Shown here piece after piece: positions 45,838-53,790 of a stretch of 64,000 bases of DNA. This stretch comes from Micromonospora fulviviridis. Its GTDB lineage: Bacteria > Actinomycetota > Actinomycetes > Mycobacteriales > Micromonosporaceae. How positions within the stretch are numbered: position 1 is the first letter of the stretch; each line of letters opens with the position of its first letter. The stretch spans positions 159,100-223,099 of the forward strand of contig NZ_BMRA01000006.1 in the NCBI RefSeq assembly GCF_014648395.1, given 5' to 3'. Under the pieces are notes generated by a model. The model had not been told where the DNA came from, searched no databases, and saw only the letters and a program-made list of their open reading frames with translations. A program made the position numbers and the translations under genes.

Positions 45838-46302
45838 TCACTTCCCCAGCGTGCGCACCACAGTCGAAGACACCGCGGCCAGTTCGGGCTGTGCAGGCAG
45901 AAATACCGTGGGGACACCCAGCGACTGGTTCATCGCGGCGAGCTGATACTCGGTCTGAAGGTCGGTGGTGTTACGCACGCCGCGGACGATCACTCCTGCG
46001 TGATGGCGACGGCAGTAGGTGGCGGTCAACCCGCTCCAGGCCGCGACGGTGACGGAGGTCCACTCGACCGGCAGAATGGCCCGAACAGCGGCCGCGCGCT
46101 CCTCTTCGTCGGTGCCCGGATGCTTGCTGCTGTTGACCGCGACGAGCACGACCACTTCGTCGAACAGGTCACGTGCCCGGTTCACCACATTAAAATGCCC
46201 GGGAGTGAAGGGACCAAAGGTGCCGGGGTAGACGGCTCGCACACGTACGCGACCGGGGGTTTCTGCTGTCGAACGTGGCCCTGCCGATGGTTCGGGTGTC
46301 AC
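45838..46302 (-). CDS. Phosphopantetheine adenylyltransferase-like (CoaD-like) protein
   Basis: A 154-residue nucleotidyltransferase-fold protein resembling CoaD, which joins 4'-phosphopantetheine and ATP to dephospho-CoA. YPGTFGPFTPGHFNVVNRARDLFDEVVVLVAVNSSKHP contains the TxGH adenylylation motif, GVIVRGVRNTTDLQTEYQLAAMNQSL the central pantetheine block (normally V(K/R)GLRxxxDFxYE), and SSTVVR the closing ISSTxxR. It ends four residues later, lacking the roughly 25-residue C-terminal helix of housekeeping CoaD. The first 20 residues are an unconserved extension; GTG 46242 is an alternative start. It may be a divergent paralogue rather than the essential enzyme. Confidence 0.7.
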   Translation of the reverse strand: MTPEPSAGPRSTAETPGRVRVRAVYPGTFGPFTPGHFNVVNRARDLFDEVVVLVAVNSSKHPGTDEEERAAAVRAILPVEWTSVTVAAWSGLTATYCRRHHAGVIVRGVRNTTDLQTEYQLAAMNQSLGVPTVFLPAQPELAAVSSTVVRTLGK

Positions 46303-46682
46303 GGCCGCAAGACCCGCTGCGCATCGCGGATGATGCTGACTCGACAGAGGTGGGCGTGCAGGTTGCCCCCGGGATGCGCGATCTGCTCGGCTCCATGCCT
46401 GCGGAGCCGGACCCGTACGCCTTTATCGGTGCTCATGGCCCGACTGTAGGTATCGGCTGTCGGATTCGCTGGCCCCTGGGCGTGGGCGATATGTCACAGC
46501 GCCGTGGACACGTCTGGCACTCGCCTGACTGCGCCCTTCGGACCGGCTCTCCATCGGGGAGCTTCTGACTTGTGCAGATGCGCAAAGTCGTTCTTGTGTC
46601 GGTGCCGACACGGCGGTGAGGGTGAGCGAACCCCGTGCCGCAAGGAGTCGGCCGGGCGCTGGACCACCTTGCAGGAGCACAG
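46303..46682. other. Upstream region of the M4 protease, no gene seen
   Basis: About 380 bases between the CoaD-like gene and the protease start. Frames on both strands lack protein character. It should contain the promoters of both divergent genes, but no clear hexamer pair could be fixed. The protease ribosome site GCAGGAGCACAG lies at its end. Confidence 0.4.
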
Positions 46683-49640
46683 ATGCGCAGACTCAAGGCA
46701 CCACCTGCCCTCGCCATCCTGGCGGCGGCCGCCCTCCTCGGAACCACCGCCCAGGCCGCGAACGCGGCGACCCCGTCGCCGACGGGCACGACGACCGCCG
46801 CGGAAGCTTCCGTTCCGGCCACCGTGGCGCCCGCTACAGAAACCCCCGCGCTCGTGGACGACCTGGCCGACCCGGTCGACGCCACGATCGCACCGGACAA
46901 GGCCGCCAAGGCCCACCTCGCGGGCCACAAGGACCGCTACAAGATCGCCGACCCGGCCGGCACGCTCACCACAGCGAGCGTCGACACGCAGGGCGCGCGG
47001 GAGACGGTCCGGCTGAACCAGAAGTACAAGGGCCTGCCCGTGTTCGGCGCCCAGTACGTGGTGCGGATGGAGAAGAAGGCCGGCAAGCGCGCGGTGACCG
47101 GCACGTCGGGCAGCTACTTCACGGACCTCGACGTCGACACGACGGGCACCCCGATGCCCGCGGACGTCGCGATCTCCCGAGCGGTCGAGGACGTGCGCAA
47201 GAGCCTGCACCCTGGTGCGGCCGTCGTGGCCGGCGCCCCGCGGCCCGGCACGACGCCCGACGCGGCCCATGCCGACCTCAGCGGCACCGACCAGGGGCTC
47301 GTGGTCATGCCGACCGGCACCGGCGTGCTCGCGCGGCGTGTGCTCGTCAAGGGCAAGGACGTCGTCACGGGTCAGCCCGTGCTCCGCGACGTGTACGTGG
47401 GCGCGACGAACGGGGTGACGCTGCTCAGCGTCAGCCGGATCAAGCCCTTCGCCACCGCGCAGCAGGCCGCCGCCCTGGCCGCCGGCGGGACCGCCGTCGC
47501 GCCGCGGGCCGTGACGCAGCCGTCCCCGTCGGGCAACGGCACGACGCCGGTCGTCGGCGAGGGCAAGAGCCTGCACGGCGGCACGGTGTCGGTCCCGCTC
47601 GTCCGGATCGACGACGCGAACTCCTACCTCATGATCGACCAGACCCACACCCTCCCCGACGGCCGGACGGTGCCGATCACCACCTGGGACGCTCGGGGCC
47701 GGGACTACTACGAGCTGCTCGACGGCCAGTTGCCCGAGGGCGTGGGACCGTTCGCGTCGCCATCGAGCACCCTCGGCGCGGACCTGACCGACGCCGGCGC
47801 CGTGGACGCGGCCTGGGACGCCGCGAAGGTGTTCGAGTGGTTCCAGGCGAAGCTCGGGCGCAACAGCCTGGACGACGACGGCATGCCGATCAACTCGATC
47901 GTCGGCATCACCTACGGTGGCTACCCGTTCGTGAACGCGTACTGGGACGGCACCCGCATGGTGTACGGCAGCGGCGACGACGAGTACCTGCCGCTGGCCG
48001 CCGACCCGGACGTCGTGGGCCACGAGATGACGCACGGTGTGGTGGAGAACTCCGCCAACCTCGTCTACGCCGGCCAGCCGGGGGCGCTCAACGAGGCGAT
48101 CGCCGACTACTTCGGCAATGCCATCGACCTCGACGCGGCGGGCACGTCGATGTCCGACCCCGAGGCGGGCCTGATCGGCGGCGACCTCTGCCGCACCCTG
48201 GCGCCCACCAAGTGCGCCCTGCGCAACCTCGACGACGGCGCCACCACGGCGGACTTCCAGCACCTCATGGACACGCCGCAGATGGACGACGGCGGCGTGC
48301 ACCTCAACTCGACGATCGTGTCCGGGGCGCTGTGGGACCTGCGCCAGGCGTTCGGTGGCGCGGTCGCCGACAAGATCGTCTACCGGGCGCTCACCGAGTA
48401 CCTCACGCCCATGTCCGACTTCGTCGACGCCCGCGACGCGGTGCTCGCCTCCGCCAAGTCTTCCGGCCTGAGCCAGGAGGACCTCAAGGTGGTGCGGGCG
48501 GCGTTCGACTCGCGCGGGATCACCGCGAAGTGGAAGGCGGACCTGTACGGCAAGAACACCGACCTCCTGGTCGACCGGCTCAACACCGGGATGTACGTCG
48601 ACATGACGGCGAGCATGGCCGGCGGCTGGTTCACCGTGCCGCGATCGGACGCGAACCACACCCAGCCGCCGTCGATCTGGGTGGGCCGTACCGACGGCAA
48701 GGTCGCGCCGTACCGGATCTCCCCGGACGACGGGAACATGCACAGCTTCCCGCACACCGACGGCAAGCGGGTCGTGTGGCTCTCGATCGAGGCGGACCCC
48801 GACTCGCCGACGTGGGAGACCAACCGCATTCTGTCCGCGCCCGTCGGCGGCGGGGGCGTCGAGGAGCTCTACAGCTCGCCGTACCGGATCGACGGCCTGG
48901 GCTTCGACGGCACCGTCGTCGCGTGGAGCCAGTACGAGCCGACGCAGGGGTACCGCGACGTCGTGCGCTACCTGCAGGGCAGTTCGCGGACCGTCCACAC
49001 CCTCGCGCACCCCGACTGGCTCGGGAACGCGACGGCGCCGAGCGTCAAGAACGGGAAGATCTCCTACGTCCGGTACGAGGACTACGCGCAGCCCGACGCC
49101 AACGGCATCTGGTGGTCGCTGGGCGTCGAGGTGTACGACGTCGCGATGGGGACGACGACCTTCGCCGGCGGTGACCCTGGCGCCGAGACGATGAGTTACC
49201 CCCAGGTGTCCGGCACCGGCGTCGCCTGGGTGATCAACCGCGACTACGGCTCCTACGTCGACGGCCAGTGGAGCCAGGGGACGTTCAACGACTCCGTGCG
49301 GCTCTTCGACTTCGCCACGGGCACCAGCCACGTGCTCTTCGAGGAGAACTCGCCGCAGGCGATCCGCGCCGACGTCCTCACGCTGTCCGACACGACCCTG
49401 ACGATCACCGAGGAGGCCCCCGTGGACCTCTGGCTCGGGACCGGGGGCTACCCGGACAACTCGCTCAACCCGAAGCTCAGGCAGTACACCTTCAACGGAC
49501 AGTACGTCGGTCCGGCGTCGTGCAGCCCGGGCGCGCAGATGTTCGCGACGGCGGGCGCGGGGCGCGAGGTGATCTTCATGGACTCGTCGGCGGGCGGTTT
49601 CGGCCTGGCGTACGCGAAGGGCGCCAAGTCCTGCAAGTGA
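46683..49640 (+). CDS. Secreted M4-family (thermolysin-like) metalloprotease
   Basis: A 985-residue exported zinc endopeptidase. RRLKAPPALAILAAAALLG begins a Sec signal cleaved near residue 30. The FTP/PepSY propeptide (RETVRLNQKYKGLPVFGAQY) spans to about residue 250. In the catalytic domain H447-E-M-T-H451 is the HExxH zinc motif, E471 in GALNEAIADYFG the third ligand at thermolysin spacing, and DGGVHLNSTIVSGALWDL the downstream catalytic histidine. After about residue 630 comes an unusual C-terminal part of roughly 350 residues with repeated units such as HTDGKRVVWLS, DGTVVAWSQY and VKNGKISYVRY, suggesting a beta-propeller. ATG 46683 follows CAGGAG. A long hairpin ends the unit. Confidence 0.92.
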   Translation: MRRLKAPPALAILAAAALLGTTAQAANAATPSPTGTTTAAEASVPATVAPATETPALVDDLADPVDATIAPDKAAKAHLAGHKDRYKIADPAGTLTTASVDTQGARETVRLNQKYKGLPVFGAQYVVRMEKKAGKRAVTGTSGSYFTDLDVDTTGTPMPADVAISRAVEDVRKSLHPGAAVVAGAPRPGTTPDAAHADLSGTDQGLVVMPTGTGVLARRVLVKGKDVVTGQPVLRDVYVGATNGVTLLSVSRIKPFATAQQAAALAAGGTAVAPRAVTQPSPSGNGTTPVVGEGKSLHGGTVSVPLVRIDDANSYLMIDQTHTLPDGRTVPITTWDARGRDYYELLDGQLPEGVGPFASPSSTLGADLTDAGAVDAAWDAAKVFEWFQAKLGRNSLDDDGMPINSIVGITYGGYPFVNAYWDGTRMVYGSGDDEYLPLAADPDVVGHEMTHGVVENSANLVYAGQPGALNEAIADYFGNAIDLDAAGTSMSDPEAGLIGGDLCRTLAPTKCALRNLDDGATTADFQHLMDTPQMDDGGVHLNSTIVSGALWDLRQAFGGAVADKIVYRALTEYLTPMSDFVDARDAVLASAKSSGLSQEDLKVVRAAFDSRGITAKWKADLYGKNTDLLVDRLNTGMYVDMTASMAGGWFTVPRSDANHTQPPSIWVGRTDGKVAPYRISPDDGNMHSFPHTDGKRVVWLSIEADPDSPTWETNRILSAPVGGGGVEELYSSPYRIDGLGFDGTVVAWSQYEPTQGYRDVVRYLQGSSRTVHTLAHPDWLGNATAPSVKNGKISYVRYEDYAQPDANGIWWSLGVEVYDVAMGTTTFAGGDPGAETMSYPQVSGTGVAWVINRDYGSYVDGQWSQGTFNDSVRLFDFATGTSHVLFEENSPQAIRADVLTLSDTTLTITEEAPVDLWLGTGGYPDNSLNPKLRQYTFNGQYVGPASCSPGAQMFATAGAGREVIFMDSSAGGFGLAYAKGAKSCK

Positions 49641-49664
49641 AACGCTGCTAGGGGAGCGCGATGC

Positions 49665-49713
49665 ACGACGGCGCGCCGGGACCTGCCACAAGGAGGTCCC
49701 GGCGCGCCGTCGT
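49665..49713 (+). terminator. Terminator hairpin of the M4 protease gene
   Basis: A perfect 20-bp inverted repeat (49665-49684 with 49694-49713) with a 9-base loop, 25 bases after the stop. The arm core is GGCGCGCCGGGACC. This is the longest hairpin noticed in the window. Confidence 0.85.
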
Positions 49714-49780
49714 CAACGTCAAGCCCTGGTGACCCTGGGTCCTCACGCCCGAGCGCATCTCCAGCGCTGGAGCCTGACCT

Positions 49781-50866
49781 TCATGCGCTGGCCGTGAGCC
49801 GTGAAGGAGGCGCGGCTGCGGGTGCCGGACCGGCAGGCTCTGTGCGGCGTCCCGTCCCCACCGACTCCTTCAGCCACCCCCGCTCCGCGGCCAGCAGCGC
49901 GATCTGGAACCGAGTCCGGGCGCCGAGCAGGGAACCCGCATCGCTGACATGTTTCTGCACGGTACGGCGGCTCACCTTGAGCACGCGGGCGATCGCCTCG
50001 TCCTTCATCCCGGATGCCATCATGTGCAGGATCTCCCGTGTCCGCTGGTCCGGCTCCACGGTCGTCGGACTGCCCTTCGGGGCCGGCCCGTCGTGTCGGC
50101 TCGCCAGCGACACCGGTTCGGCGCGCTCCCACACGCTCTCGAACAGCGCCACCAGCGCCACCACCAGCGCAGGCGAGTGCACCACCAATGAGCCCGCCGC
50201 CGGGCGATCCCCGCGCACCGGCAGCAGAGCCGCCGCCCGGTCGAACACCACCAGTTTCACCGGCAGCCGTGACGCCAGCCGAAGTTCCCCGCCCTGACCC
50301 GTCCCGCGCAGCGCCGTCTTGAGCGACACGGCGTCGGTGAAGCCCTCCGTCTCGTACACCGACCGCATGCGCACCCCGGACGCCACTCCCGGCTCCCCGA
50401 CGGACGCCTTCGTGGCCGTCACATACGGTGGCTTGGCCAGATGCAGTACCTCGACCGAACTGCCCTTCAGCAGCTGACCGTAGCGCGCCGGCACCTCATC
50501 CTCGCGTTCCAGCACCTCCACCAGGTGTGCAGCGCGCGGCCCGGACACCGCCTCGTACACCTCGTGAAGCCGCTCCACGAGGCCCTCGACGCGGGCCAGT
50601 TCGGCCCGCCGCCGGGCCAGCAGGGCGCTGAGCGATGACCGTGGAGGGCCGGCCGCCCATCGCGGTGCCGTGCCGTCGATCTGCAGCACCAGTGCGGACT
50701 CCGTAAGGTGCCGCAGTGCTTGGTCCGCCTCCGCCGGGGACACCCCGACCGCCGCCGCCACCTCGGTGGCGTCCGCCGACCGCACGGCCACCAGGTGCTC
50801 CAACACCCGCCCGGCCAGTGGATCCAGACCGGTTACCGCCCACGGGCTGCCTGCAGTTCCGTCCAT
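49781..50866 (-). CDS. LuxR-family HTH regulator with TrmB-like N-terminal domain
   Basis: A 361-residue regulator. The N-terminal region (DPLAGRVLEHLVAVRSADATEVAAAVGVSPAEADQALRHL) looks like a winged helix of the TrmB kind, followed by a helical stretch ALLARRRAELARVEGLVERLHEVYEAV and a middle phospholipase-D-like sensor domain. The C-terminus DQRTREILHMMASGMKDEAIARVLKVSRRTVQKHVSDAGSLLGARTRFQIALLAAERGW is a LuxR/GerE helix-turn-helix. This architecture is common in streptomycete-type regulators near secreted products. ATG 50866 is preferred; a GTG four codons earlier is possible. It faces the M4 protease gene convergently, so it is not obviously its regulator. Confidence 0.85.
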   Translation of the reverse strand: MDGTAGSPWAVTGLDPLAGRVLEHLVAVRSADATEVAAAVGVSPAEADQALRHLTESALVLQIDGTAPRWAAGPPRSSLSALLARRRAELARVEGLVERLHEVYEAVSGPRAAHLVEVLEREDEVPARYGQLLKGSSVEVLHLAKPPYVTATKASVGEPGVASGVRMRSVYETEGFTDAVSLKTALRGTGQGGELRLASRLPVKLVVFDRAAALLPVRGDRPAAGSLVVHSPALVVALVALFESVWERAEPVSLASRHDGPAPKGSPTTVEPDQRTREILHMMASGMKDEAIARVLKVSRRTVQKHVSDAGSLLGARTRFQIALLAAERGWLKESVGTGRRTEPAGPAPAAAPPSRLTASA

Positions 50867-50929
50867 AGGTCCTGACACTCCTGTGGTCTGAGCTTGTTCC
50901 GCCCTCGGCGGAGACCATCGATGTGGTGG

Positions 50930-51016
50930 TCAGGCCGCCAGTGCGGCCTCGTGGTCGGCGGGACTGCGGTGGCCCAGGCTGCTGCGCAGCCGGTGCAAGT
51001 TGTACCAGCCTTGATG
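50930..51016 (-). mobile_element. IS3-family transposase C-terminal scrap, left of the ABC operon
   Basis: The minus strand encodes WYNLHRLRSSLGHRSPADHEAA and a stop at 50930, the typical end of an IS3-family OrfB (YNxxRLHSxLGxRSPxxxE). Only about 28 residues remain; the catalytic D and E residues are not present. Confidence 0.6.
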
Positions 51017-51183
51017 GCAACCGAGGACGCCCGTACCAGCCGATGGACGTCCGTGAGCCGCCCCTGAGAGGCTCAGCGTTGTCACTGTCGCCGCCGCGCC
51101 CCGACCGCGCGGCTACCCGCCGGCGGTCGGGGCAGGCGTGCGCCCGGATCCGGTGCCGCGGTCGTGCGGGCGCGTCGGCTCTC

Positions 51184-51227
51184 TTGACCGGCAACTCGCT
51201 GCTTTACTATGATACTAGTAAAGCAGC
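51184..51227 (+). promoter_or_regulatory. Promoter with 30-base palindromic operator of the GntR-ABC operon
   Basis: TTGACC (51184-51189), 18 bases, then TATGAT (51208-51213) form a canonical promoter. A perfect inverted repeat with 12-base arms GCTGCTTTACTA and TAGTAAAGCAGC and a 6-base centre (51198-51227) covers the -10 and transcription start. AAGGGG 5 bases before GTG 51239 is the ribosome site. The AT-rich palindrome stands out from the surrounding GC-rich DNA and is the obvious binding site of the GntR protein. Confidence 0.8.
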
Positions 51228-51238
51228 AAGGGGCTACC

Positions 51239-51634
51239 GTGTTCGTCTTCCGGCTCGACACCCACTCCGGCGTGCCGCCGTACCTGCAACTCGTCCAGCA
51301 GGTCCGCCAGGCGGTGCTGCTGGGCTTTCTCCAACCCGGTGACCGCCTCCCGCTCATCCGCGAGGTGGTCGAGGACCTGGCGATCAATCCGAACACCGTC
51401 GCCAAGGCGTACCGGCAGATGGAGCAGGAGAACCTGGTCACCGGCCGGCCCGGCCAGGGCACGTTCGTCAATGAACAGCAGTCGGCCGCGATGTCGGCAT
51501 CGACGTACACGTCGCTGCGCCGCGGCCTGGCGACCTGGTTGCGCCGCGCCTACGCGGCGGGCCTCGACGAGCAGGCGGTCAACGCGCTTTTTACTTCCGT
51601 CCACCAGCAGACGAGGAATGAGGACGTGGCGTGA
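51239..51634 (+). CDS. GntR family regulator (YtrA type)
   Basis: A 131-residue regulator with a GntR winged helix-turn-helix, VFRLDTHSGVPPYLQLVQQVRQAVLLGFLQPGDRLPLIREVVEDLAINPNTVAKAYRQMEQENLVTGRPGQGTFV, and a short C-terminal tail of about 45 residues, as in the YtrA subfamily that controls ABC transporter operons. GTG 51239 is placed by the AAGGGG site and the end of the palindromic operator; an upstream ATG at 51209 lies inside the operator. The stop overlaps the ATPase start (GTGA). Autoregulation of the whole operon is the expected mode, with cell-envelope stress or an antibiotic as the usual signal in this family. Confidence 0.9.
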   Translation: MFVFRLDTHSGVPPYLQLVQQVRQAVLLGFLQPGDRLPLIREVVEDLAINPNTVAKAYRQMEQENLVTGRPGQGTFVNEQQSAAMSASTYTSLRRGLATWLRRAYAAGLDEQAVNALFTSVHQQTRNEDVA

Positions 51635-52530
51635 CAGCGACCGAGTTCGCGCTGAGCACCGACGGTGTGGGCAAGCGGTACCGGAAGGGCTGGGCGCTGC
51701 GCGACTGCACCCTGGCCCTGCCGGCGGGCGGCGTGATCGCCCTGGTCGGGCCGAACGGCGCGGGCAAGACCACGCTGCTGCGCCTGGTCGTCGGGTTGCT
51801 GGCACCGAGCACCGGCACGGTGGAGGTCCTCGGCCACGACGTCACCGCCAGCACCCCGCAAACTCTGTCCCGGGTCGGGTTCCTGGCCCAGGACCACCCG
51901 CTGTACAAGCGCTTCACCGTCGCCGAGATGCTCCGCTTCGGCCGGGCCTGCAACCTGCGGTTCGACCAGGGGCTGGCCGAGCGCCGGCTGGCGAAGCTGG
52001 GCATCCCGCTCGACCGCAGGGCCGGTACGCTATCCGGCGGGCAGCAGGCCCAGGTCGCGTTGGCTCTGGCCCTGGCGAAGCGGCCGGACCTGCTTGTCCT
52101 CGACGAGCCGGTGGCCAGCCTCGACCCGCTGGCCCGGCACGAGTTCCTGCAGGTCCTCATGGGCGCGGTGGCCGAAGGCGGGGTGACCGTCGTGTTCTCC
52201 TCCCACGTCGTGCACGAGCTGGAGCGCGTCTGCGACCACCTGGTCGTGCTTAACCACGGCCGGGTCACGCTCACCGGTGACATCGACACCCTCCTCGCCG
52301 AGCACCGGCTGCTCGTCGGCCCGCGTACGGCCACCGACCTCGACCGGGCCGGCGCCGTCGTGGAGGCCGTCCACAGCGACCGGCACACGACCCTGCTGGT
52401 ACGCGACGGCGCGATCCCGGCCGCGCCTGGGTGGCAGGCCCAGCCGGTCGCGCTGGAGGACCTGGTGCTGGCGTACCTGCGCCGGCCGTCCGAGCCGAGC
52501 GATGCGGTCACGTCGGGGGTGGCGGCATGA
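51631..52530 (+). CDS. ABC transporter ATP-binding protein
   Basis: A 299-residue ABC ATPase. LVGPNGAGKTTLLRLVVG is the Walker A motif, LAQDHPLYKRFTVAEML the Q-loop region, TLSGGQQAQVALALALAKRPDLLVLDEP the signature and Walker B, and VVFSSHVVHELE the H-loop. About 80 residues after the core form a C-terminal tail. It is of the export type seen with YtrA-like regulators. Start GTG 51631 and stop are each coupled to the neighbouring gene by a 4-base overlap, so regulator, ATPase and permease are made together. Confidence 0.93.
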   Translation: MTATEFALSTDGVGKRYRKGWALRDCTLALPAGGVIALVGPNGAGKTTLLRLVVGLLAPSTGTVEVLGHDVTASTPQTLSRVGFLAQDHPLYKRFTVAEMLRFGRACNLRFDQGLAERRLAKLGIPLDRRAGTLSGGQQAQVALALALAKRPDLLVLDEPVASLDPLARHEFLQVLMGAVAEGGVTVVFSSHVVHELERVCDHLVVLNHGRVTLTGDIDTLLAEHRLLVGPRTATDLDRAGAVVEAVHSDRHTTLLVRDGAIPAAPGWQAQPVALEDLVLAYLRRPSEPSDAVTSGVAA

Positions 52531-53504
52531 CGTGGTTGATCTGGCGCCAGCACCGGACCGAGGTCTGCGTCCTGGGTCTGCTTGTCGGCATGTTCGGCAT
52601 TGCCCTGCTCGTGCTCGGGACGCAGGCCCACGACCTGTTCCCGGGCGGTCCCGCCCGGTGTGCGGGAGAGGCCGGTATCAACGAGGCCTGCGCGGCCTCC
52701 TTCCGCCGGCTCGACGAGGAGTACGGGTACGTCGAGAACCTCCTGGCGGGCTTCTATCTGGTCCCCGTCGTCATCGGTGCGTTCCTCGGTGCGCCGCTGC
52801 TCGCGCGCGAACTGGAGGACGGCACCTGGCAGCTCGCCTGGACGCAGGCCGTGCCGCGGATGCGCTGGCTGGCGGCCAAGCTCGCGGCACTGGCCGGCGT
52901 CACCGTCACGCTCACCGGGATGTTCACCGCGGTGCTCACCTGGTTCCGTCAGCCATTCGACGCGTGGGAAGGGCGGTTCCAGTACGACGCCTTCGACCTG
53001 GAGGGACTTGTTCCGGTGGCGTACGCGCTTTTCGCGTTCGGCGTCGCCACCGCCGCGGGGGCGATCCTGCGGCGCAGCCTGCCCGCGTTCGGCGTCGCGT
53101 TCGGGGCGTTCCTCGCCGCCCGGATGCCGGTGGCGCTGTTGGCCCGTCCCGCGTACGCCACCCCGCTCACCACCATGGAGCCGGTCCCCGTCGGCGGCTC
53201 GAAGGACCAGGCGGGGCACTGGCCCGTGCCCAGCTTCGCTGACTGGATGATCGAACACGGCTACGCAGACGCCACCGGGCGCAGGCTGAGCTGGACCGAG
53301 TACTACGAGCTGGAGGGCGCCGCCAACCGGGCCGGCACCAACCTCAACCAGTTCCTGCACGCGCGGGGCATCCAGCAGTTCGGGGTCTACCACCCGGCCG
53401 ACCGGTTCTGGACGTTCCAGCTCATCGAGACGGCCCTGTTCGTCGCCGTCGCGGCGGTCCTGATCGGTGTGGTGGTGTGGCGGGTACGGCGCCGTATGAT
53501 CTAG
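52527..53504 (+). CDS. ABC transporter permease
   Basis: A 325-residue membrane protein with about six helices. TWLIWRQHRTEVCVLGLLVGMFGIALLV is the first helix, typical of ABC-2-like permeases of actinomycetes; LLAGFYLVPVVIGAFLGAPLLARELEDGTWQLAWTQAVPRMRWL is the conserved block with LARELEDGTWxLAWTQ. A large extracytoplasmic part (about residues 205-290) precedes the last helix and RVRRRMI tail. With the ATPase it would form a homodimeric exporter or envelope-stress pump; the substrate is unknown. The gene ends 13 bases before the IS3 scrap on the other strand. Confidence 0.88.
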   Translation: MTWLIWRQHRTEVCVLGLLVGMFGIALLVLGTQAHDLFPGGPARCAGEAGINEACAASFRRLDEEYGYVENLLAGFYLVPVVIGAFLGAPLLARELEDGTWQLAWTQAVPRMRWLAAKLAALAGVTVTLTGMFTAVLTWFRQPFDAWEGRFQYDAFDLEGLVPVAYALFAFGVATAAGAILRRSLPAFGVAFGAFLAARMPVALLARPAYATPLTTMEPVPVGGSKDQAGHWPVPSFADWMIEHGYADATGRRLSWTEYYELEGAANRAGTNLNQFLHARGIQQFGVYHPADRFWTFQLIETALFVAVAAVLIGVVVWRVRRRMI

Positions 53505-53790
53505 TGCCCTGACCACAAACGTTCACGGTGTTGGTTGACACGCTGTTCGGCTTGTCGGCCGGGCGGCGTGTCGACGTTCACGCTGTGTGGATGGCAGAGC
53601 TGGGCTTCCCCCGGGGGTGTGGACACCGGGTCATGCCGCGATCGGTAGCAGCGTAGTGGGGTCGTGGGGCTGCGGTAGCCGAGGGCGGAGTGGCGACGGC
53701 GGTGGTTGTAGAAGGCGATCCAGCGGAAGATGTTGCGTCGGGCGTCGGCCTCGCTGTTCCAGCGTCGATGGTCGACGGCCCGCTGACGCC
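53505..53790 (-). mobile_element. IS3-family transposase C-terminal scrap, right of the ABC operon
   Basis: The minus strand encodes VDHRRWNSEADARRNIFRWI, then AFYNHRRRHSALGYRSPTT (core 53660-53790), the end of an IS3-family OrfB with its last catalytic-domain helix. A degenerate stretch down to 53505 carries a repeated CGTTCACG motif (53519 and 53574) that may be the element's right end. The scrap is from a different IS3 relative than the one at 50930. Confidence 0.65.

Noticed and set aside
46494..49691. A 1065-residue minus-strand open frame opposite the M4 protease
   Set aside because: Antisense of a strongly biased GC-rich gene; repetitive H, V, G and R content and no recognisable domain.
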